A DNA stretch of 43,998 nucleotides from Gallionella sp. (GTDB lineage: Bacteria; Pseudomonadota; Gammaproteobacteria; Burkholderiales; Gallionellaceae): the NCBI GenBank assembly GCA_022340615.1, contig JAJDNO010000033.1, forward strand, positions 1 through 43,998. Direction: 5' to 3'. Each line of letters begins with the position of its first letter. Within the stretch, counting starts at the first letter, position 1. The notes below the pieces were generated by a model. The model saw only the letters and a list, made by a program, of their open reading frames with translations, did not search any database and had not been told where the DNA came from. The position numbers and the translations under genes were made by a program. Shown piece by piece: positions 31,274 to 41,536 of the stretch.

Positions 31274-32287
31274 GTGAATCCTGTTTCATATCAGGCGCCG
31301 CTGGTTGTTACCCCGGGTGAACCGGCGGGAATCGGCCCGGATCTGTGCGTGCAGCTTGCGGCGAACCCGCCGAAGATTCCGCTTATTGTCATAGCCGACA
31401 AATATCTGCTGCAGCAACGCGCGGCCCTGCTTCATACCCCGCTGCAAATCCTGGACTACCCGGAGTCGCGGGAAATCGACATCCAGCCCAATACCATTAC
31501 GGCCATCCATTTGCCGCTTGCCGCTGCATGCCGGCCGGGAGTTCTGGATGCGGCGAACAGCGAATATGTGCTGGCGACGCTGCGCCGCGCTGCCCAAGGC
31601 TGCATGTCGGGCGAGTTCTCCGGCATGGTCACCGCGCCGGTGCACAAGGGCATCATCAACGATGCAGGATTCAATTTCTCCGGCCATACCGAATTTCTCG
31701 CCGAACTGACCGGTGCGAAACAAGTGGTGATGATGCTGGTCGGAGGCGGCCTGCGCGTCGCGCTGGCTACCACGCATCTCCCGCTGAAAGACGTGCCTGC
31801 GGCGATTACTGCAACATTGCTGGAGAATGTGCTGACCATCCTCCAGCATGATTTGCAGCAGCGCTTCGCTATCGCCCGTCCGCGTATTCTGGTAGCAGGC
31901 CTGAATCCCCATGCCGGCGAAGGCGGATATCTGGGCCGTGAAGAGATCGAGGTGATGATTCCGGTGCTGGACAAATTGCGTAGCGGGGGGATGGACGTCA
32001 GCGCACCACTGCCTGCCGATACGCTGTTCACACCTCACAAACTGGCGCAATGCGACTGCGTACTTGCGATGTATCACGACCAGGGGCTTCCGGTATTGAA
32101 GCATGCCAGCTTCGGGCAGGGCGTGAACGTGACGCTCGGCATGCCCATCATACGCACGTCGGTTGATCACGGCACGGCACTCGACCTTGCAGGAACCGGG
32201 AATGCGGACGGCAGCAGCCTACTCGAAGCGATCAGGCTCGCCGACCAGATGTCGGAAAACCAGATTAAGGCATATGAGCACGCTTAG
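31274..32287 (+). CDS. pdxA: 4-hydroxythreonine-4-phosphate dehydrogenase
   Basis: This 337-residue enzyme of pyridoxal-phosphate synthesis starts at GTG with VTPGEPAGIGPDL near the N-terminus. It has TAPVHKG, FSGHTEFLAEL (metal-binding His), and MYHDQGLPVLKHASFG. It oxidises 4-phosphohydroxy-L-threonine in the DXP-dependent B6 route; the PLP made is the cofactor of HemL and the glycogen phosphorylase in this window. It is 66 bp upstream of ksgA. Confidence 0.95.
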   Translation: MNPVSYQAPLVVTPGEPAGIGPDLCVQLAANPPKIPLIVIADKYLLQQRAALLHTPLQILDYPESREIDIQPNTITAIHLPLAAACRPGVLDAANSEYVLATLRRAAQGCMSGEFSGMVTAPVHKGIINDAGFNFSGHTEFLAELTGAKQVVMMLVGGGLRVALATTHLPLKDVPAAITATLLENVLTILQHDLQQRFAIARPRILVAGLNPHAGEGGYLGREEIEVMIPVLDKLRSGGMDVSAPLPADTLFTPHKLAQCDCVLAMYHDQGLPVLKHASFGQGVNVTLGMPIIRTSVDHGTALDLAGTGNADGSSLLEAIRLADQMSENQIKAYEHA

Positions 32288-32353
32288 GAGCGGCGGAATC
32301 GCCTGCGGTGTCAATCGTGCGTATCAGTCTGCACAAGGTTTCAGGCATCCGAG

Positions 32354-33148
32354 ATGAGCCATCAGGCCAAGAAGCGATTCGGACAGAATTTTCTCGTCGA
32401 TGAACAGATCATCAGCGACATCATTTCGGCGATCCGTCCCGAGCCGGGCGACAACATGGTCGAGATCGGACCCGGCCTCGGTGCGCTGACCCGGCCGTTG
32501 CTGAAGATCCTGGACCACCTGCATGTGGTGGAGATCGACCGCGACATCATCGCGCGGCTGGAGCGCGACTACCCGCAGGGCGATCCGGAAGCGAAACTGA
32601 TCATACATGCAGGGGACGCGCTGGAATTCGACTTTGCGGCCCTGCCTGCCCCGCTGCGCATCGTCGGCAATCTGCCGTACAACATCTCGTCGCCATTGCT
32701 GTTTCATTTGGCCGCATCTGCCGGGCGCATACGCGACATGCATTTCATGCTGCAGAACGAAGTGGTAGAGCGCATGGTGGCCGGACCGTCCACGCCGGCA
32801 TACGGAAGGCTGTCTGTGATGCTGCAATACCGATTCAGGATGGAAAAATTGCTCGATGTGCCGCCCGAGTCGTTTCGTCCCGCACCCAAAGTGGATTCCG
32901 CGATCGTGCGGATGATTCCATTGCCAGTCAACGAAATCCAGGTGTGCAATGAAAAATTGTTTGCCGCGATCGTCAGGACGGCCTTCGGGCAGCGGCGCAA
33001 GACGCTCAGGAACACGCTGCGTGGCTATCTGGACGAGGCGGATTTTGCAAGGCTGGGGATCGATTCTCAGCTGCGTGCCGAGAATCTGGCGGTGGCGGAT
33101 TTCGTCGAGGTGGCAAATGACCTCGATGCGAAGCCGGGAGATTCCTGA
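32354..33148 (+). CDS. rsmA: 16S rRNA dimethyladenosine transferase (KsgA/RsmA)
   Basis: This 264-residue SAM-dependent enzyme dimethylates two adjacent adenosines near the 3' end of 16S rRNA. It begins with the family [11 protein letters not shown], has SAM motif [10 protein letters not shown] and the catalytic [11 protein letters not shown], then the C-terminal VVERMVA and [13 protein letters not shown]. It closes the lptD-surA-pdxA-ksgA operon; apaG is not present after it. The next gene, gloA, converges on it with 36 bp between stops. Confidence 0.96.
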   Translation: MSHQAKKRFGQNFLVDEQIISDIISAIRPEPGDNMVEIGPGLGALTRPLLKILDHLHVVEIDRDIIARLERDYPQGDPEAKLIIHAGDALEFDFAALPAPLRIVGNLPYNISSPLLFHLAASAGRIRDMHFMLQNEVVERMVAGPSTPAYGRLSVMLQYRFRMEKLLDVPPESFRPAPKVDSAIVRMIPLPVNEIQVCNEKLFAAIVRTAFGQRRKTLRNTLRGYLDEADFARLGIDSQLRAENLAVADFVEVANDLDAKPGDS

Positions 33149-33184
33149 CCGGGCTGATGATCGGGCCTGAACAGAATCCGGACG

Positions 33185-33571
33185 TCAACCCTTCTTCTGG
33201 ATCAGTTCGATCTTGTATCCGTCCGGGTCTTCGACAAAGGCAATTACCGTGCTGCCGTGTTTCATCGGTCCCGCTTCGCGCACCACATTCCCGCCGAGCT
33301 CCTTGATTTTATTGCACGCGGCGTAGGCGTCTTCCACCGCAATGGCAATGTGGCCGAAGGCATTGCCAAGTTCGTATTTTTCGACGCCCCAGTTGTGGGT
33401 CAGCTCGATCACCGCACCGCTGGCTTCGTCTGTGTATCCGACAAACGCAAGCGTGAACTTCCCGTCCGGGTAGTCGTTGCGGCGCAGCAATTTCATGCCG
33501 AGCACGCGGGTATAGAAGGCAAGCGATTTTTCCAGGTCGACCACGCGCAACATGGTGTGAAGTATCCGCAT
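33185..33571 (-). CDS. gloA: lactoylglutathione lyase (glyoxalase I)
   Basis: This 128-residue protein of the VOC fold isomerises the methylglyoxal-glutathione adduct to S-lactoylglutathione. Metal ligands appear at H5 (RILHTMLRV), a Glu in [11 protein letters not shown], a His in [11 protein letters not shown], and the Glu in YKIELIQ. Length and motifs match the short nickel-activated bacterial enzymes. It is transcribed away from thiD, with a 98-bp gap that shows no riboswitch fold. Confidence 0.95.
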   Translation of the reverse strand: MRILHTMLRVVDLEKSLAFYTRVLGMKLLRRNDYPDGKFTLAFVGYTDEASGAVIELTHNWGVEKYELGNAFGHIAIAVEDAYAACNKIKELGGNVVREAGPMKHGSTVIAFVEDPDGYKIELIQKKG

Positions 33572-33669
33572 CCCGTATTCTCCCTTTTGAAGGTCTGATT
33601 GTATTCGGTAGTCGCCGTTATATGGGGTAAAATGTGCATTCGTCGCGCATATTAACCCTGTCCAAAATC

Positions 33670-34506
33670 ATGTCTGAATCATTCCCATTAGTAATGACTT
33701 TTTCCGCATCCGACCCGAGCGGCGGTGCGGGCCTGCAGGCCGACCTGCTGACGATTTCCAGCATGGGCTGTCACCCGCTGACGGTGGTCACCGCAATTAC
33801 CGTGCAGGACACCAGCGGGGTGGATGATGTGCTGCCCATCGATCCGGAATGGGTGGTGGATCAGGCGCGCGCGATGCTGGAAGATGTGCCGGTTGCGGCA
33901 TTCAAGATCGGTTTGCTCGGAAGCGTGGAAAATATTGCGGCGATTGCCGAAATCCTGGCGGACTATCCCGATATACCGCTGGTGCTTGATCCGGTGCTGT
34001 CTTCGGGGCGCGGCGACGAACTGGCGAATGAAGACATGCTGGACGCGATGCGCGAGCTGTTGATCCCCCAGACGACCATCATCACGCCGAACAGCATGGA
34101 GGCGCGCCGACTCGCGCTGGACGAAGACAACGAAGAAGATGATCCGTCGCTGGAGGAATGCGCCAAACGGATATTGCGCATGGGCTGCGAGTACGTGCTG
34201 ATCACCGGCACCCATGAACAGACGCAGAAGGTCGTCAATACCCTGTACAGTGAGGGTGGGGTCGTAAGCGCAGATAGCTGGGCGCGCCTGCCGGGCATCT
34301 ACCATGGCTCCGGATGCACACTGGCATCGGCAATTGCGGCACTGATGGCTCAGGGAGTGGCCGCGCAGGAGGCGGTCAAGGAGGCGCAGGAATACACCTG
34401 GCAAACCCTGAACGCCGGCTTCCGTCCCGGAATGGGGCAGCACATTCCGGATCGCCTGTTCTGGGCGCGCGGTGAAGAAGATGATCAGGCTGAGCGGCTC
34501 AATTAA
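33670..34506 (+). CDS. thiD: hydroxymethylpyrimidine/phosphomethylpyrimidine kinase
   Basis: This 278-residue ribokinase-family enzyme phosphorylates HMP and HMP-P in thiamine synthesis. It has FSASDPSGGAGLQADL near the N-terminus, KIGLLG, LDPVLSSGRG, TPNSMEA, and the anion-hole motif GSGCTLASAIAA. I chose ATG 33670, which gives the standard N-terminus; the frame is open 12 codons further up. No TPP riboswitch features are visible in the leader. Overlaps thiE by 26 nt. Thiamine diphosphate is the cofactor of the phosphoketolase in this window. Confidence 0.94.
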   Translation: MSESFPLVMTFSASDPSGGAGLQADLLTISSMGCHPLTVVTAITVQDTSGVDDVLPIDPEWVVDQARAMLEDVPVAAFKIGLLGSVENIAAIAEILADYPDIPLVLDPVLSSGRGDELANEDMLDAMRELLIPQTTIITPNSMEARRLALDEDNEEDDPSLEECAKRILRMGCEYVLITGTHEQTQKVVNTLYSEGGVVSADSWARLPGIYHGSGCTLASAIAALMAQGVAAQEAVKEAQEYTWQTLNAGFRPGMGQHIPDRLFWARGEEDDQAERLN

Positions 34507-35155
34507 GGGCCTGTACGCAATCACCCCGGACGAAGCGGATACCGCAGAACTGGTGCGCAAGGTCAGGCTGGCGTTATCCGGCGGAGCGCGGCTATTGCAG
34601 TACCGCAACAAGGCCGCGACCGCAGAGCTGAAGCTTGAGCAAGCCATGGCGCTGCGTGAGCTGACCCGGGAGTTTTCCGCTCCGCTGATCATCAACGACG
34701 ATGCGTTGCTCGCCCGGCAGGTCGATGCAGACGGCGTTCACCTGGGCGAAGCTGACGGCAGCCTGGTCGAGGCGCGCACATTGCTGGGCAGCGACAGGCT
34801 GATCGGCTTATCTTGCTATAATCGTCCGGAGCTCGCGTATCAGGCGGTTCAGCAAGGTGCGGATTACGTCGCGTTCGGCAGTTTCTTTGCTTCCTCCGTG
34901 AAGCCCGGTGCAGTGACGGCTGCGCCAGAATTATTGAGACAAGTGCGCCGCGAGATTGCAATTCCGCTGGTGGCCATTGGGGGAATTACCGCCGAAAACG
35001 GCGCGCAGTTGCTGCAAGCAGGCGCTGATGCGCTGGCCGTGATTTCCGCGATATTCAGTGCGGGCGATATACAGTATGCCGCCCGGCAATTTGCAAGCTT
35101 GAATTATTCTGAAACCAGCCCTACAGGTAGAACGACACAACATGACCTCGCATAA
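34481..35155 (+). CDS. thiE: thiamine-phosphate synthase
   Basis: This 224-residue TIM-barrel enzyme joins HMP-diphosphate and the thiazole phosphate. Motifs are [39 protein letters not shown] and [10 protein letters not shown]. The start could be GTG 34472 or ATG 34481, both inside the end of thiD; ATG leaves the usual short leader before the first strand. It overlaps hemL by 14 nt, so thiD-thiE-hemL-engB form one tightly packed operon. Confidence 0.93.
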   Translation: MIRLSGSIKGLYAITPDEADTAELVRKVRLALSGGARLLQYRNKAATAELKLEQAMALRELTREFSAPLIINDDALLARQVDADGVHLGEADGSLVEARTLLGSDRLIGLSCYNRPELAYQAVQQGADYVAFGSFFASSVKPGAVTAAPELLRQVRREIAIPLVAIGGITAENGAQLLQAGADALAVISAIFSAGDIQYAARQFASLNYSETSPTGRTTQHDLA

Positions 35156-36425
35156 TCAGCAGCTTTTCGATGAATCGCAGAAATTTATACCGGGCGGCGT
35201 TAATTCGCCGGTCCGTGCATTCCGTTCGGTCGGCGGCACTCCGCTGTTTTTCCAGCGCGGCCAGGGCGCACATGTATGGGATGCGGATGGCAAGCGCTAT
35301 ACCGATTATGTCGGTTCGTGGGGACCGATGATCGTCGGGCACTGCCATCCCGAAGTGGTCAAGGCAGTGCAGGATGCGGCAGCACAGGGACTGGGTTTCG
35401 GCGCGCCGACGGCATCCGAACTGGAAATGGCGGAGCTGCTGTGCAAGCTGCTGCCCAGCCTGGAAATGGTCCGACTGGTGAGTTCCGGCACCGAGGCTAC
35501 AATGTCGGCGATACGACTGGCGCGCGGATTTACCGGACGCAGCCGCATCATCAAATTCGAAGGTTGCTACCACGGTCATTCAGACGGGTTGCTGGTAAAA
35601 GCCGGCTCAGGGGCGCTGACCTTCGGACAGCCGAGTTCCTCGGGTGTGCCGGCAGAGATCGCCGCGCTCACCACGGTGCTGGACTATAACGATGCGGCAG
35701 GCCTGGAACGCGCATTCGCCGAAATGGGCAAGGAGATCGCCGCGGTGATCGTCGAGCCGGTTGCCGGCAACATGAATCTGGTTGCGCCTAAACCGGAATT
35801 CCTGCGAGCTTTGCGCAAGATGTGCACCGAACATGGCGCGGTGCTGATCATCGATGAAGTGATGACCGGTTTCCGCGTCAGTCTGCAAGGTGCGCATGGC
35901 CATTACGGCATCAAACCGGACCTGGTCACGCTGGGCAAGGTGATGGGCGGCGGTTTGCCGGCGGCCGCTTTCGGCGGGCGACGAGACATCATGCAGTACC
36001 TTGCCCCGCTTGGACCAGTCTATCAGGCGGGCACGCTGTCCGGCAATCCGGTCGCGGTAGCTGCGGGAATTGCCACCTTGAAGCTGGTTCAGGCCAAGGG
36101 TTTTTACGAAAATCTTGCAAAACTGGCCGGGCAACTGACCGAGGGATTGTCGGCCAGCGCCCGCCAGCATGGCATTCCGTTCTGCGCGCAATCCATAGGC
36201 GGGATGTTCGGTCTGTATTTCAGCAAGGCTTTGCCAACCAGTTATGCCGAGGTGATGGGCTGCGACAAGGACGCCTTCAATCGTTTCTTTCATGCGATGC
36301 TGGAGTCAGGCGTGTATCTTGCGCCTTCGGCATTCGAAGCGGGATTCGTCTCGGCCGCACATACTGAATCCGATATCGCCGCGACCGTAGAGAAAGCCGA
36401 CAAGATTTTCAAGTCCTGGAAGTAA
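35142..36425 (+). CDS. hemL: glutamate-1-semialdehyde 2,1-aminomutase
   Basis: This 427-residue PLP enzyme makes 5-aminolevulinate in the C5 pathway. It starts [16 protein letters not shown] after a short leader, has [45 protein letters not shown] and the PLP lysine K266 in [11 protein letters not shown]. With hemB two genes on, two consecutive haem-synthesis steps around ALA are encoded locally, and katG is a haem enzyme. The stop shares a base with the engB start (TAATG). Confidence 0.97.
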   Translation: MTSHNQQLFDESQKFIPGGVNSPVRAFRSVGGTPLFFQRGQGAHVWDADGKRYTDYVGSWGPMIVGHCHPEVVKAVQDAAAQGLGFGAPTASELEMAELLCKLLPSLEMVRLVSSGTEATMSAIRLARGFTGRSRIIKFEGCYHGHSDGLLVKAGSGALTFGQPSSSGVPAEIAALTTVLDYNDAAGLERAFAEMGKEIAAVIVEPVAGNMNLVAPKPEFLRALRKMCTEHGAVLIIDEVMTGFRVSLQGAHGHYGIKPDLVTLGKVMGGGLPAAAFGGRRDIMQYLAPLGPVYQAGTLSGNPVAVAAGIATLKLVQAKGFYENLAKLAGQLTEGLSASARQHGIPFCAQSIGGMFGLYFSKALPTSYAEVMGCDKDAFNRFFHAMLESGVYLAPSAFEAGFVSAAHTESDIAATVEKADKIFKSWK

Positions 36426-37051
36426 TGGGTCTTTTTTCGCAAGCGGCATTTTTTACCACCGTCAATCACATCAGGGATCTGCCGCAACATGGCGGCAGGG
36501 AAGTCGCGTTCGTAGGCCGTTCCAATGCGGGAAAGTCAAGCGCGATCAATACACTGGCTAACCATGTGCGGCTGGCCTATACCAGCAAGACGCCGGGGCG
36601 TACCCAGCATCTGAATTATTTTTCCCTGGGGAGCGATGGGGCGGGTAACAATAACTTTCTGGTGGACTTGCCCGGATACGGCTACGCCAAGGTGCCGTCC
36701 GAAAGCAAGCGTCACTGGGAAGATCTGCTCAGCGAATATTTGCAAACGCGATCCGAGTTGAGCGGTCTGGTGGTGATCATGGACTCGCGTCATCCGTTGA
36801 CCGAACTGGACGAGAACATGCTGGACTGGTTTGCACCGACCGGCAAACCGGTGCATATCCTGCTTACCAAGGCTGACAAGCTGAGCCGGCAACAGGCCAT
36901 TCTGACATTGAATCGGGTAAAATCGTATTTGTCTGAGCATTTTCCGCACTGTTCCGTGCAATTGTTTTCCAGCCTGAAAAAACAGGGCGTGGAAGAGGCG
37001 GAAGCCGTGATTGCGGGCTGGCTCGGTTCCGGACAAAATCCAGACCTCTGA
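36425..37051 (+). CDS. engB: ribosome-biogenesis GTPase EngB/YihA
   Basis: This 208-residue GTPase has G1 GRSNAGKSS, the G2 threonine in [11 protein letters not shown]3 [11 protein letters not shown]4 TKAD and G5 SSLKKQG. It acts in late assembly of the 50S subunit and is often essential. ATG at 36425 overlaps the hemL stop. It is the last gene of the thiD operon; the following 330 bp hold no convincing + strand gene. Confidence 0.95.
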   Translation: MGLFSQAAFFTTVNHIRDLPQHGGREVAFVGRSNAGKSSAINTLANHVRLAYTSKTPGRTQHLNYFSLGSDGAGNNNFLVDLPGYGYAKVPSESKRHWEDLLSEYLQTRSELSGLVVIMDSRHPLTELDENMLDWFAPTGKPVHILLTKADKLSRQQAILTLNRVKSYLSEHFPHCSVQLFSSLKKQGVEEAEAVIAGWLGSGQNPDL

Positions 37052-37219
37052 TGAGCCTACTAGCCATTCCACTAGGCCACCAAAGGACGGAGCCAAGTGG
37101 CTGGTTATAAGCGAGACAAGGCACACGAGGAATATCGCCGCGCTGCATACTCCCAAGGTATGAGAGCAAGATTTTTCGAGAGCAGCGCAGTATGGTGGCG
37201 AAGTCTGGATTTTGCGGGC

Positions 37220-37256
37220 AAAAAAATGCCCCCTGCCAAAGGGGGAGGCAGGGGGC
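37220..37256 (-). terminator. intrinsic terminator reading on the minus strand
   Basis: Bases 37228-37237 and 37247-37256 are a perfect 10-bp inverted repeat (GCCCCCTGCC) with a 9-nt loop. On the minus strand it is followed by A and seven T (37226-37220), a textbook terminator. On the plus strand no T-run follows, so it does not end the engB transcript well. No annotated - strand gene lies before it except through the whole of hemB, so it implies a local - strand RNA. Confidence 0.72.
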
Positions 37257-37321
37257 AAAGTCTCAACAGAGTTAAGACACACGCTCAGGGAGGAGAAACG
37301 TGGAATGACTCGCATCATTCA
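37220..37321 (-). ncRNA. candidate small RNA with anti-Shine-Dalgarno loop
   Basis: The predicted transcript runs on the minus strand from about 37321 to 37220, near 100 nt. In order it can form a 6-bp hairpin (37320-37303), a 4-bp stem with a 15-nt loop (37302-37280) that contains CUCCUCCC, a 6-bp hairpin with one G-U pair (37276-37262), and a 10-bp terminator stem followed by seven U. A promoter with 17-bp spacing sits right upstream. CUCCUCCC loops are known in stress-induced CcsR/cuckoo-type sRNAs, which can pair with ribosome sites. All of this is read by eye; expression is not shown, and the loop motif is also simply the complement of a purine-rich + strand stretch. Confidence 0.5.
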
Positions 37322-37327
37322 AGCAAT

Positions 37328-38383
<1,056 letters not shown>

Positions 38384-38420
38384 GGCGTAGTATCCCAGGC
38401 AGTTCAGTCTGGCCAGCTCG

Positions 38421-38437
38421 AATCCGTACCACGGATT
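38421..38437 (+). terminator. possible hemB terminator hairpin
   Basis: AATCCGT (38421-38427) and ACGGATT (38431-38437) form a 7-bp stem with a 3-nt loop, followed by a T/A-rich stretch with scattered T. It lies between hemB and the convergent hypothetical gene. Confidence 0.4.
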
Positions 38438-38454
38438 TACTATAATTTATCTGA

Positions 38455-39063
38455 TCAGTTGGCCAGCAAGGCCTGAACCGCAGATATGTCGGCATGAGTC
38501 TCTGGATGACGTATGCCGTTGTGGCGCGCATTTGCGGGGAGGACGACGATATGCGTCTGGTTTCCGGATTCGCTGGTCAGCGTATAGCAAGGAACGGTTT
38601 CCTCCCTTCCATTCACACGGACTTTACGTTCTCCATCTTCGAAAGAAATCCTGTTCTTGAGCAGGAGCAACAGTACGGATTTGGCATCGTCGCTGAACAG
38701 CAGCAGGTTTATATTTGACTGCTCTCCGGCCGTGCCATCCAATACCGAGCCGGTCAGGTAAGGATGAAAGTCCGCGAGCAGGCGCATGGTTGTCAGCGCC
38801 TGTTTACGAAGCTGATTCAGGACGCCAGGGTGAACGCCATGATGGTAAAGCGCCCGATAGCTGTTCAGCGCACTATCCACTTCCTGGTTGCTGGGCATGT
38901 GTTGCGTGTCCGCTGCACCGAGTTGCCGCGCAGCCTTGCGTTTGGCAAAGGCGTGGTCGGTGATGCCGTCTTCAGCCATCAGTTTTGCGGCGTGGTGCGC
39001 AAGTTGTTCGCGCATCAGGTCGCGGCGGCTTGAATACTCCCTGGGCGTGCGTTCTTTACCCAT
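38455..39063 (-). CDS. hypothetical protein, possible degenerate nucleotidyltransferase fold
   Basis: I do not recognise this 202-residue protein with certainty. The N-terminal half (1-100) is charged and helical with no signal peptide. The segment at 105-126 contains GS, then SNINLLLF and SDD, laid out like the GS...DxD core of minimal nucleotidyltransferases, but the two aspartates are asparagines (N117, N119), so catalysis by the usual two-metal route is doubtful. The C-terminal half looks like alternating beta strands. It starts 9 bp after the ponA stop on the same strand, so it is probably co-transcribed with ponA and might relate to cell-wall synthesis or its control; that is context only. 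Confidence 0.72.
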   Translation of the reverse strand: MGKERTPREYSSRRDLMREQLAHHAAKLMAEDGITDHAFAKRKAARQLGAADTQHMPSNQEVDSALNSYRALYHHGVHPGVLNQLRKQALTTMRLLADFHPYLTGSVLDGTAGEQSNINLLLFSDDAKSVLLLLLKNRISFEDGERKVRVNGREETVPCYTLTSESGNQTHIVVLPANARHNGIRHPETHADISAVQALLAN

Positions 39064-39072
39064 CTCTTTGTT

Positions 39073-41385
39073 TTAGAGTAATTGGTCCCTGACAGTGTCG
39101 GTCGGTTTGGTTTCCTGGTTTGGTGCAGGTACGGTACGTTCGGGCGGGACGTTTTCCTTGTAAAAGATATCTGTCAGAGGGCTATTGTCATCGCGGTGGC
39201 CATCTGCGTCGATGTGAACTTCGACGATGCCGGGTGGCATGGTGTAAGTTGCTTCCGGTACACCTTTGAGTACGGTTCCCATATAGCTCATCCAGATAGG
39301 CAAGGCAGCACCTCCGCCGGTTTCCCTGTCGCCCAGACTGCGCGGCTGATCGTAGCCCATCCAGGCTATACCGACCACGGTTGGCTGGAAACCGCAGAAC
39401 CATGCATCGATTGAGTCATTTGTGGTGCCGGTCTTGCCCGCCAGATCCTGCCTTCCAAGGCGCATAGCGTGAATGCCGGTGCCGTGCTTGACCACATCCT
39501 GCAGCATGCTGACCATGGTGTAGGCATTGCGGACATCGATGACCTGTTTGGCGCCATTGCCGGGTACCTGGGGTGCTGCGTTGTATAGCACTTTGCCCTG
39601 GGCATCTACGATGCGCTGGATAAAATAGGGATTGATCAGGTAACCCCCGTTGGCAAACACAGAATAACCGGTCAGCATTTCCAAAGGAGTGACGGACCCG
39701 GCTCCCAGTGCCATGGTCAAGTAGGCTGGATATTTGGTCGGGTCAAATCCAAATCGGGTAATGTAGTCGTGCGCATATTCCGGCGTAATGGTCTGCAGTA
39801 TGCGTATCGAAACGAGGTTTTTTGATTTGATCAGGCCTTCGCGCATGCTCATCGGGCCTTCAAACTTTCCGTCGTAATTTTTCGGTTCCCACGGTTCGTT
39901 TCCGGTTTGCTCTGCGTTAAAGATCAGCGGCGCGTCATTTATTACGGTGGCCGGGGTAAAACCCTTTTCAAGTGCTGCAGAATAGACAAAGGGTTTGAAA
40001 CTTGAACCGGGCTGGCGCCATGCCTGGGTGATGTGGTTGAACTGGCTGCGGTTGAAATCGAAGCCGCCAACCAGCGAATATATTGCGCCGGTGCGCGGAT
40101 CGCCGGATACGAAAGCTGCCTCGACTTGCGGCAGCTGGCTGATCTGCCATACCCCTTGGGCGTCTTTGCGCAAACGTATGATTGAGCCGACCCGGATGCG
40201 CTGGTTCGGCGCGACTCTCTTGTTCAATGCGGCCTGTGCGAACTTTAATGCATCGCCGCTTACCTCGGCTATTTCGCCGCCCCTGCAATAGGCACGCACC
40301 AGGGTAGGGGACGCTTCCAGAACAACCGCGGGAATCAGGTCACCACTATCGTCCAGATCCTGCAATGCCTCATCAAGCTGGTCCGTATTGTTGGTGTCGC
40401 CATGCAGGTCGACAAAGCCCTCGGGCCCCCTGTATCCCTGGCGGTGATCATATTCCATCACACCCGAGCGGACTGCCTGATACGCAGCGAGCTGATCCTT
40501 GTCACGGATGGTGGTGTAAACCTTCAGCCCTTGCGTATACGCGGCATCCTGGTACTCGTTGTAAACTGCCTGGCGGACCATTTCGGCTAGGTAGTCCGCC
40601 TTGACGCTAAATTCGGGGCTGCCATGGGCCGTAATAATGGGTTGTTGCTGGGCAATCTGGTATTGCTCGTCGCTGATATATTTCAGATCATGCATGCGGC
40701 GCAGCACATACAGTTGCCGAATCTTGGCGCGTTTCGGATTTACAATGGGATTATATGCAGAAGGTGCCTTGGGCAAACCAGCAAGCATGGCAGCTTCGGC
40801 AATCGAAATCTGGGAAAGCGGCTTGCCAAAGTAAATCTGGGAGGCCATCGCAAAGCCGTAAGCGCGCTCGCCAAGATAAATCTGATTGATATAGAGTTGA
40901 AGGATATCGTCCTTGCTCAGATTATGTTCTATTTTGAGCGTGAGCAGTACTTCGTTGAATTTGCGGGTCCAGGTTTTTTCCTTGGTCAGAAAAAAATTTC
41001 GCGCCACCTGCATGGTGATGGTGCTGGCGCCCTGCCTGACGGTGCCAGCGGTGAAATTTGAAAGTGCCGCCCGGATCACACCCGAATAATCTATTCCGCC
41101 ATGTTCGTAGAAACGGTCGTCTTCGGCTGAAAGAATGGCATCCTTCATGATTTCCGGCACATCGGATATTTTGACCAGGGCACGGCGTTCCTCACCGAAT
41201 TCACCCAGCAGCGTGCCTTCAGCGCTGTAGATGCGCAGCGGAATTTTGGGGCGATAATCAGTCAGCACTTCCAGTGAAGGTAAAGTCGGATAAGCTATGA
41301 TTGCCGCCAGTCCCAGCAGTATGGTCGGCAACAGAAATAAGGCGAGAATGACTAGGGCAAGAGGGGGCCAGCTACGTAAAGACAT
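39073..41385 (-). CDS. mrcA: penicillin-binding protein 1A (bifunctional transglycosylase/transpeptidase)
   Basis: This 770-residue class A PBP (also called ponA) has an N-terminal membrane anchor (about 8-31), a GT51 domain with EDDRFYEHGG, GASTITMQVARN and KIEHNLSKDDILQLYIN, an OB-like insertion, and a transpeptidase domain with catalytic SSFK (in PGSSFKP), SKN and KTGTT. It polymerises and cross-links peptidoglycan at the inner membrane. Divergence from pilMNOP is the common beta/gammaproteobacterial arrangement. The -10 at 41429-41434 is a perfect TATAAT. Confidence 0.97.
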   Translation of the reverse strand: MSLRSWPPLALVILALFLLPTILLGLAAIIAYPTLPSLEVLTDYRPKIPLRIYSAEGTLLGEFGEERRALVKISDVPEIMKDAILSAEDDRFYEHGGIDYSGVIRAALSNFTAGTVRQGASTITMQVARNFFLTKEKTWTRKFNEVLLTLKIEHNLSKDDILQLYINQIYLGERAYGFAMASQIYFGKPLSQISIAEAAMLAGLPKAPSAYNPIVNPKRAKIRQLYVLRRMHDLKYISDEQYQIAQQQPIITAHGSPEFSVKADYLAEMVRQAVYNEYQDAAYTQGLKVYTTIRDKDQLAAYQAVRSGVMEYDHRQGYRGPEGFVDLHGDTNNTDQLDEALQDLDDSGDLIPAVVLEASPTLVRAYCRGGEIAEVSGDALKFAQAALNKRVAPNQRIRVGSIIRLRKDAQGVWQISQLPQVEAAFVSGDPRTGAIYSLVGGFDFNRSQFNHITQAWRQPGSSFKPFVYSAALEKGFTPATVINDAPLIFNAEQTGNEPWEPKNYDGKFEGPMSMREGLIKSKNLVSIRILQTITPEYAHDYITRFGFDPTKYPAYLTMALGAGSVTPLEMLTGYSVFANGGYLINPYFIQRIVDAQGKVLYNAAPQVPGNGAKQVIDVRNAYTMVSMLQDVVKHGTGIHAMRLGRQDLAGKTGTTNDSIDAWFCGFQPTVVGIAWMGYDQPRSLGDRETGGGAALPIWMSYMGTVLKGVPEATYTMPPGIVEVHIDADGHRDDNSPLTDIFYKENVPPERTVPAPNQETKPTDTVRDQLL

Positions 41386-41428
41386 GCGTGATTGTCCGAT
41401 AAAAATTTACAGTGGAATTGAGTGCTGA

Positions 41429-41434
41429 ATTATA
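41429..41434 (-). promoter_or_regulatory. -10 element of the ponA/mrcA promoter
   Basis: Minus-strand TATAAT lies about 44-49 bp before the gene start, giving a leader near 37 nt. The -35 region (GTTATT at 17-bp spacing) is poor. Confidence 0.45.
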
Positions 41435-41470
41435 TCGGCTCTGGGAATATAAATAACCCCTAAAAATAGC

Positions 41471-41499
41471 TTTACACAATTTATGCTTATTGCTAGGAT
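41471..41499 (+). promoter_or_regulatory. promoter of pilMNOP
   Basis: TTTACA (41471-41476) and TAGGAT (41494-41499) are 17 bp apart, about 38 bp before the pilM ATG. The 151-bp ponA-pilM gap is AT-rich and carries both divergent promoters with no overlap of the hexamers. Confidence 0.5.
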
Positions 41500-41536
41500 T
41501 TAAACCAGTTTATACAAATAGAGCGCTAACCGGCCA

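Noticed and set aside
33572-33669. TPP riboswitch before thiD
   Set aside because: The gap is under 100 nt and lacks the CTGAGA and ACCC core elements of the thi-box.
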